A DNA stretch of 64,000 nucleotides, taken from NCBI RefSeq assembly GCF_007990775.1, contig NZ_BJXB01000012.1, positions 112,105-176,104 on the forward strand, written 5' to 3'. The translations under genes were made by a program, and so were the position numbers. Source of the DNA: Deinococcus cellulosilyticus NBRC 106333 = KACC 11606. GTDB taxonomy: Bacteria > Deinococcota > Deinococci > Deinococcales > Deinococcaceae. The notes beneath the pieces were generated by a model. That model was not told the origin of the DNA. It did not search any database and saw only the letters and a program-made list of their open reading frames with translations. Shown piece by piece: positions 59,983-64,000 of this stretch (position 1 is its first letter; the number at the start of each line of letters is the position of its first letter).

Positions 59983-60468
59983 TCACTCCTGTTGCACAGA
60001 ACAACACAACAGACGTTTCTCCAGTTGCACAAGCAAATGTCCCAGGGTTTTGAGAGCATCAACATCCAGGTCTTTTGCCACTTCATTGGCCCACTGGATC
60101 TGCGCAGCCTCTATTTGCTGCAAGACAGCTTTACCCTGGTCAGTCAGCACCAGCAATTTTGCACGCTTGTGGCAGGGGTTGTCCTGGTATTCAGCGAGGC
60201 CTTCTTGCTCCAGAACATCTGCCACACGTTGTACACTCTGGCGGGTGAGGCCCATTCTGCGGGCAATGGTCGCCACCGAACTTCCCTCCTCACCCATGGC
60301 TCCCAGAACCTGCCATCTGGCTGTGCTCTGTCCGGTGGGACGGGTGATCTTCTCCCCTGCCTCGCCGATCAGGCCGTGCAGTCGAAAGATTTGCACCACC
60401 ACCTGACTGAATGTTTCAGCGGCAGGGGTGCGGGGCACTTCAGGAGGGGAGGCAGCATCAGCAGACAT
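59983..60468 (-). CDS. MarR-family regulator of the VOC gene
   Basis: A 161-residue regulator. The winged helix includes SSVATIARRMGLTRQSVQRVADVLEQEGL and a wing with NPCHKRAKLLVLT. Two cysteines near the end (LLCCSV) could sense oxidants. Its own start codon is covered by an ATGACAG-N4-CTGTCAT palindrome, the same motif as in front of the VOC gene, so it is probably autoregulated and controls VOC. Ligand unknown. Confidence 0.92.
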   Translation of the reverse strand: MSADAASPPEVPRTPAAETFSQVVVQIFRLHGLIGEAGEKITRPTGQSTARWQVLGAMGEEGSSVATIARRMGLTRQSVQRVADVLEQEGLAEYQDNPCHKRAKLLVLTDQGKAVLQQIEAAQIQWANEVAKDLDVDALKTLGHLLVQLEKRLLCCSVQQE

Positions 60469-60484
60469 GACAGCATTCTGTCAT
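60467..60484 (-). promoter_or_regulatory. MarR-type operator at the MarR start codon
   Basis: ATGACAGCATTCTGTCAT overlaps the start codon (60466-60468). It matches the two sites upstream of the VOC gene. Confidence 0.7.
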
Positions 60485-60504
60485 CTTTCAGAGGAACAAA
60501 TCAA

Positions 60505-60532
60505 TGCAGCAGGAAAGGGGTTGCCTGCTGCA
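60505..60532 (-). terminator. Terminator of the sugar ABC operon
   Basis: A 9-bp stem TGCAGCAGG / CCTGCTGCA with a 10-base loop; on the minus strand TTGATTTGTTCC follows. Confidence 0.65.
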
Positions 60533-60560
60533 CCTGTGATCGCCTGGACATGCCAGAGGA

Positions 60561-61430
60561 TCAGCCCTTGACTGCTCCCGAAGTCAGATTGGACACAAAC
60601 TGGCGAGAAGTGAAGACGAAGAGAATCAAGAGGGGCACAGTGGCAATGGCCGTACCGAGCAGCAAGGCTCCCCACTCCACATTGCTGACCCCCTGAAGGC
60701 TACGCAACACCAGGGGAAGGGTGAAGGTTTCCTGTTCCCGCAGCATCACCAGGGCGTTGGAGAAGCTGTTCCAGGAGAAAATAAAGGTGGTGAGGCCCAG
60801 GGTGGCCATCACGGGGCCAAGCAGGGGAAGCACCACGTTCCAGTAGATGCGGAATTCACTGCAACCGTCAATGCGGGCGGCTTCCATCAGCTCTTTGGGA
60901 ATCGAGGAAACGATGTACTGGCGCATCAGGAAGATCCCGAAGGCGTTGGCTGCACCAGGGAAGTACAGGGCGATGGGTTTTCCGACCCAGCCGATCTGCT
61001 GCATGATCAGGTAGTAAGGGACGAGGCCCAGCAGACTGGGAATCAACACGGTGCCAAGCAGCAGGCTGAACATCACGCTCTTGCCCTTAAATTCGTACAT
61101 GGCAAACGCATATCCGCCCAGCGAGCAGAAGAACAGGGTGAAAATCACCGACATGATGGAGATGTAGGTGCTGTTCCAGAAGGCACGCCAGAAGTTGGTC
61201 TGCTCCAGCAGGATCTGGTAATTCAGGGGACTGGCATCCCCAAACCACATGTGAACAGGCATGGAGAACACCTGTCCCTTGTCATAGGTGGCCAGCACAA
61301 ACATGAAAAACAAAGGGGCCAGGGTCAGGAGGGCCAGAACCGTCAGGCCCAGGTGCAACAGGATCTTGCCTCCCAGTTGTTTCTGCCTCAGGGTGGAGTT
61401 TTTTGCAGGAGGGGTCAGGGAAACGGTCAT
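60561..61430 (-). CDS. ABC sugar transporter permease (MalG type)
   Basis: A 289-residue membrane permease with about six helices. The EAA loop reads LMEAARIDGCSEFRIYWNVVLP and the end is RQFVSNLTSGAVKG. The ATG at 61430 is 2 bases after the stop of the other permease gene. It is the last gene of a minus-strand operon with the binding protein and permease genes. No ATPase is encoded; a shared MsmX-type ATPase is expected. Substrate unknown. Confidence 0.92.
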   Translation of the reverse strand: MTVSLTPPAKNSTLRQKQLGGKILLHLGLTVLALLTLAPLFFMFVLATYDKGQVFSMPVHMWFGDASPLNYQILLEQTNFWRAFWNSTYISIMSVIFTLFFCSLGGYAFAMYEFKGKSVMFSLLLGTVLIPSLLGLVPYYLIMQQIGWVGKPIALYFPGAANAFGIFLMRQYIVSSIPKELMEAARIDGCSEFRIYWNVVLPLLGPVMATLGLTTFIFSWNSFSNALVMLREQETFTLPLVLRSLQGVSNVEWGALLLGTAIATVPLLILFVFTSRQFVSNLTSGAVKG

Positions 61431-61432
61431 GG

Positions 61433-62428
61433 TCAGGCCTCCGAAGGATCTGCTGTGCGCCGAAACACCGCGTTGGTGATCAGGGTGATGAGCAGCACAA
61501 TGACGAAAAGAACCCATGAGGTGGCTGCTGCCGCCCCCATGTCCTGGTTTGGGCCGAAGGCATTGTTGTAGAGGTACAGGCCAATGGTCTGGGCAGAGTA
61601 CTCCTCGCCTCCTGAGGGTGGACCAGAGAAGAGAATGAACACTTCATCAAAGAGGTTGAGGTTTCCGACAACTGTGCCAATGGTGGTGAAATAGGCAATC
61701 GGACGCAGGAGGGGCAGGGTGATGTGCCAGAACTGTTGCCAGCGGGTGGCACCATCCACCTGAGCAGCCTCGTAGATGTCATTGCTGATGGTCTGCAGTC
61801 CAGTGAGGTACAGCACCGTGTTGTAACCAAAATAGCGCCAGAAGATCAGCAGACACACCAGTGGTTTGGTGTATTCCTTCTCGAAGAGCCACTGGATGTA
61901 ACCTTCACCCGTTTGGTCTGGAATCAAGGGGTCAAACAGGACAAAATTGTTGAGCCACAAAAGGAGTTGATTCACCGCTCCGTTACGTTCACTGAACAGC
62001 ACAGTGGTGACCAGGGCAATGGCCACCGTAGAAGTGACAAATGGCACCAGGAATGCTGCAGTGAAAAAATGCTTGAACCTCCCCACCTGGGTGTGCAACA
62101 CGTAAGCAAGGGGAATGGCAACGAGGTGCTGGGGAAGACCGGAAACGATGGCAATCCAGAAGGTGTTTTTCAGCACGGTGGCAAACAGGGGATCGGTCAG
62201 CACGTACTGAAAGTTGGACCAGAGGGGTTTGACCCAGTGCATGGTCGAGAGCCCGGAAGCAGAGTCCCACTGACTGAAGGCCAGCAACAGGGAAAACACA
62301 ATGGGAAAGAGGCCAAAAACGGCGAACAGCACAAAAAAAGGGCTGACGAAGAGGTAAGGTGCTGCTTGCTTCTGCAGGTGAGACCAGTTCCAGTTGCGGG
62401 TCTGTGGTTGTTTGGTGGTGGTGGTCAT
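61433..62428 (-). CDS. ABC sugar transporter permease (MalF type)
   Basis: A 331-residue membrane permease. N-terminal helix YLFVSPFFVLFAVFGLFPIV, EAA loop IYEAAQVDGATRWQQFWHITLPLL. It sits between the binding-protein gene and the second permease gene. A strong hairpin separates it from the binding-protein gene, a common way to keep permease levels below binding-protein levels. Confidence 0.92.
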   Translation of the reverse strand: MTTTTKQPQTRNWNWSHLQKQAAPYLFVSPFFVLFAVFGLFPIVFSLLLAFSQWDSASGLSTMHWVKPLWSNFQYVLTDPLFATVLKNTFWIAIVSGLPQHLVAIPLAYVLHTQVGRFKHFFTAAFLVPFVTSTVAIALVTTVLFSERNGAVNQLLLWLNNFVLFDPLIPDQTGEGYIQWLFEKEYTKPLVCLLIFWRYFGYNTVLYLTGLQTISNDIYEAAQVDGATRWQQFWHITLPLLRPIAYFTTIGTVVGNLNLFDEVFILFSGPPSGGEEYSAQTIGLYLYNNAFGPNQDMGAAAATSWVLFVIVLLITLITNAVFRRTADPSEA

Positions 62429-62447
62429 GGGTGTTCCTCTGGGAAGA

Positions 62448-62475
62448 CGGCTGGAGGGGCATGTCCCTCCAGCCG
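62448..62475 (-). terminator. Intercistronic hairpin between binding protein and permease
   Basis: A perfect 11-bp stem CGGCTGGAGGG / CCCTCCAGCCG with a 6-base loop and no T-tract. It more likely stabilises the upstream mRNA or attenuates than stops all transcription. Confidence 0.65.
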
Positions 62476-62486
62476 ATCATGTGGGG

Positions 62487-63722
62487 TCAGTTGCCGCGAT
62501 TGACGCGACGTTCGACCAGGGCCTGGGCTTCATCAAGCGCGGTTTTCACATCCACACCGCTGTTCAGCACCCTGGTGATGGCCGTACCAAGGGCATCGTT
62601 GGCAACACTGTCATAGCGGTTGGCATCAAAGGGTCGGGTGTTGTTGGCAGCTCGCACCCACATGGGCCGGACCACCTGCCCCCCCAGGAAATCCACAGGC
62701 TTGCGGAACAGGGCGTCGTTCTGGGCGGCTTTCAGGGCAGGCAGGGCGGTGATGGCTTTGAAGCTGTTCAGCTGCACGTCCTTGTTGAGGCCGTAGAACC
62801 TGATGAAATCCCAGGCCAGGGCTTTTTGCTTGCTCTGTTTGGGAATCGCCAGGAACGTCCCGCCCCAGGTGGCGTAACTCTTTTCCGGCAGGTCCACAGC
62901 ACGCCATTTTCCTGCGGTGCCAGGAATCAGGGCCCGCATGGTGCCTTCAAACCATGCTCCGAAAGGCTGGGTGGCAAGCATTCCTTTGTTCAGGGCATCC
63001 GTCCAGTCGGGCGTAAACTGGGTGAGGTTGGCGTCCAGTTTGGAATCGCGGGCCATCTTGGCAAGTTGCAGGGCTTTCACAAAACGTGGACTGTTGAGCA
63101 TGGGCTGCCCTTTGGCATCGAAGAAGAGGCTTTCACCTTCCCCGATGTTGGCGCGGATGTAGGCCAGAGCAATGAAGTTGGCATGCAACAGCAAGTAAGC
63201 GCCGGTTTTTTCTTTGATTTTCTTGCCTGCGTCGATGTAGCTCTCCCAGCTTTTCGACAACTGGGCGGGGGTCACACCAGCTTTCTTGAGAATGTCGTCA
63301 CGGTAAAAAAGGGTGCCAGGGGCGATGTCCACAGGGAACACATACAAGCCGCCATCTGCATTGGTGGCCTGTGCCCAGGCGTAACCGGTGACCAGTTTCT
63401 GGTATTGCTTGGCATTGTAGGGGGCCTTGCCCAGGTCTTCGAGACCACCGGACTCACCGAAACGGGCCACAAATCCAATCTCCACGCAATCCACATCCCC
63501 TGCGCCATTGCCAGTGGCAAGTGCAGTGGTCAGGGCGTTGTGATGGTCGGGGTAAGCCAGGGTGTTGATTCTGATGTCCACATCGGGGTGCTGCTTTTTC
63601 CACATGGGAATCGCAGCTTCAATGGACCGGTTCACATCGGGATAACAGTTGACCGTCAGGGTGGCCGCCTGGGAGAGAGAACCAAGAGAGAGCAGAACGA
63701 TGAGACTGAGGGCTTTTTTCAT
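62487..63722 (-). CDS. Sugar ABC transporter substrate-binding protein
   Basis: A 411-residue exported binding protein. Signal peptide MKKALSLIVLLSLGSLSQAA; no lipobox Cys, so it is free in the periplasm or held by other means. The mature part is a family 1 solute-binding protein: WKKQHPDVDIRIN, VEIGFVARFGESG and GTFLAIPKQSKQKALAWDFI. GGAGG lies 5 bases before the ATG at 63722. It is the first transporter gene downstream of a LacI gene. Ligand unknown; size and type fit an oligosaccharide or amino sugar. Confidence 0.92.
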   Translation of the reverse strand: MKKALSLIVLLSLGSLSQAATLTVNCYPDVNRSIEAAIPMWKKQHPDVDIRINTLAYPDHHNALTTALATGNGAGDVDCVEIGFVARFGESGGLEDLGKAPYNAKQYQKLVTGYAWAQATNADGGLYVFPVDIAPGTLFYRDDILKKAGVTPAQLSKSWESYIDAGKKIKEKTGAYLLLHANFIALAYIRANIGEGESLFFDAKGQPMLNSPRFVKALQLAKMARDSKLDANLTQFTPDWTDALNKGMLATQPFGAWFEGTMRALIPGTAGKWRAVDLPEKSYATWGGTFLAIPKQSKQKALAWDFIRFYGLNKDVQLNSFKAITALPALKAAQNDALFRKPVDFLGGQVVRPMWVRAANNTRPFDANRYDSVANDALGTAITRVLNSGVDVKTALDEAQALVERRVNRGN

Positions 63723-63862
63723 ATTTTCCTCCACTTTGTTCCAGGGGAACAAGAAATGAACATGTTTTGAGAGAGAGATCACAATTTTGAATTGCGATTT
63801 CTTGAATCAGCCAGAAAATTCCCGCCTGTGTCGGATTACTTCCTGAAAATTGTTTCAGAATT

Positions 63863-63876
63863 TGACAACGTTTTCA
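63863..63876 (-). promoter_or_regulatory. LacI-type operator upstream of the binding-protein gene
   Basis: TGACAACGTTTTCA, a CG-centred inverted repeat with one mismatch, lies between the LacI stop and the transporter genes. Confidence 0.5.
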
Positions 63877-63879
63877 TCA

Positions 63880-64000
63880 TCATCCCGAAAAAGGCCATGG
63901 GTGGGTGCTTAAACGTCCAGCCTCTGTGGAGATCCAGAGGGTGGACTCGCGAATCAGCAGTCTGGGAGCAGGTTGACATAGGGTGTAAGGCCTGTTTTTC
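63880..64000 (-). CDS. LacI-family regulator, C-terminal part (cut by window)
   Basis: The frame runs from the window edge to a TGA at 63880-63882 and gives about 39 residues. They contain PAPRLLIRESTLWIS, the C-terminal strand motif of LacI-family ligand domains (usually PRLVIRESTA). The rest of the gene lies outside. It is directly upstream of the sugar ABC operon on the same strand and probably controls it through the operator at 63863. Confidence 0.8.
   Translation of the reverse strand, partial: KNRPYTLCQPAPRLLIRESTLWISTEAGRLSTHPWPFSG

Noticed and set aside
1..64000. CRISPR arrays, tRNA, rRNA, phage or transposase genes
   Set aside because: None seen; the only repeats are the two dispersed palindromic families, which have no regular spacing.

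Overview
The window looks like a chromosome segment from a Deinococcus-type bacterium with moderate GC (judged by eye). The signs are many genes whose start codon lies 5 to 9 bases after a TANNNT -10 hexamer with no ribosome binding site (leaderless arrangement, known to be common in Deinococcus), a 3-hydroxybutyrate dehydrogenase next to a very large BTAD-type regulator, a TTHB210-like secreted protein, many small lipoproteins, and several GGDEF proteins. The genus is an inference from family content, not from a search. I saw no rRNA, tRNA, CRISPR array, prophage or intact insertion sequence.

Layout. 0-3.6 kb: acetoacetate-CoA ligase cut by the window edge, a GntR regulator, and the AzlCD branched-chain amino acid exporter. 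3.6-9 kb: two small lipoproteins and two convergent, overlapping diguanylate cyclase genes. 9.7-23.1 kb: a sugar locus with a LacI regulator, GH31 alpha-xylosidase, two Lpl-type ABC permeases, GH95 alpha-fucosidase and GH42 beta-galactosidase, followed by a LacI-sensor/GGDEF fusion. The three enzymes match the side-chain sugars of fucogalacto-xyloglucan, and three copies of an ATCGAA-N4-TTCGAT operator mark the locus. 23.1-31 kb: a decayed STAND-ATPase regulator fragment, an aldo/keto reductase, an MmyB-type regulator, an alpha/beta hydrolase, a secreted HEAT-repeat protein, and a copper monooxygenase with a c-type cytochrome. 31-38.3 kb: a NarL-type two-component pair, glutaminase coupled to an unknown gene, an IclR regulator, and catalase with a Fur/PerR-type regulator and a perfect box between them. 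38.4-43.8 kb: small unknown genes, a covalent-flavin oxidase with a secreted TTHB210-like protein, and a TPR protein whose stop overlaps the start of a previously unlisted 48-residue secreted peptide, which resembles Rap/Phr quorum-sensing cassettes. 43.8-52.2 kb: 3-hydroxybutyrate dehydrogenase, the BTAD/STAND regulator, a PAS histidine kinase, and a MarR-regulated MFS exporter. 52.4-57.1 kb: a GAF-PAS-GGDEF protein, a secreted caspase-like peptidase and a Spherulin-4-like lipoprotein. 57.4-64 kb: a DeoR regulator with an amino-sugar-6-phosphate deacetylase, a MarR/VOC pair with three TTGACAG-N4-CTGTCAA operators, and a LacI-controlled sugar ABC transporter that runs off the right edge.

How the parts fit. 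The window is mainly sugar scavenging (three carbohydrate loci, each with its own regulator), c-di-GMP signalling (four GGDEF proteins, no EAL or HD-GYP seen), and stress or secretion functions. The observations most worth following are the TPR/peptide cassette at 42.2-43.8 kb, the predicted xyloglucan side-chain locus, the divergent Spherulin-4 / DeoR-deacetylase locus that suggests galactosamine-polymer use, and two families of palindromic intergenic repeats.
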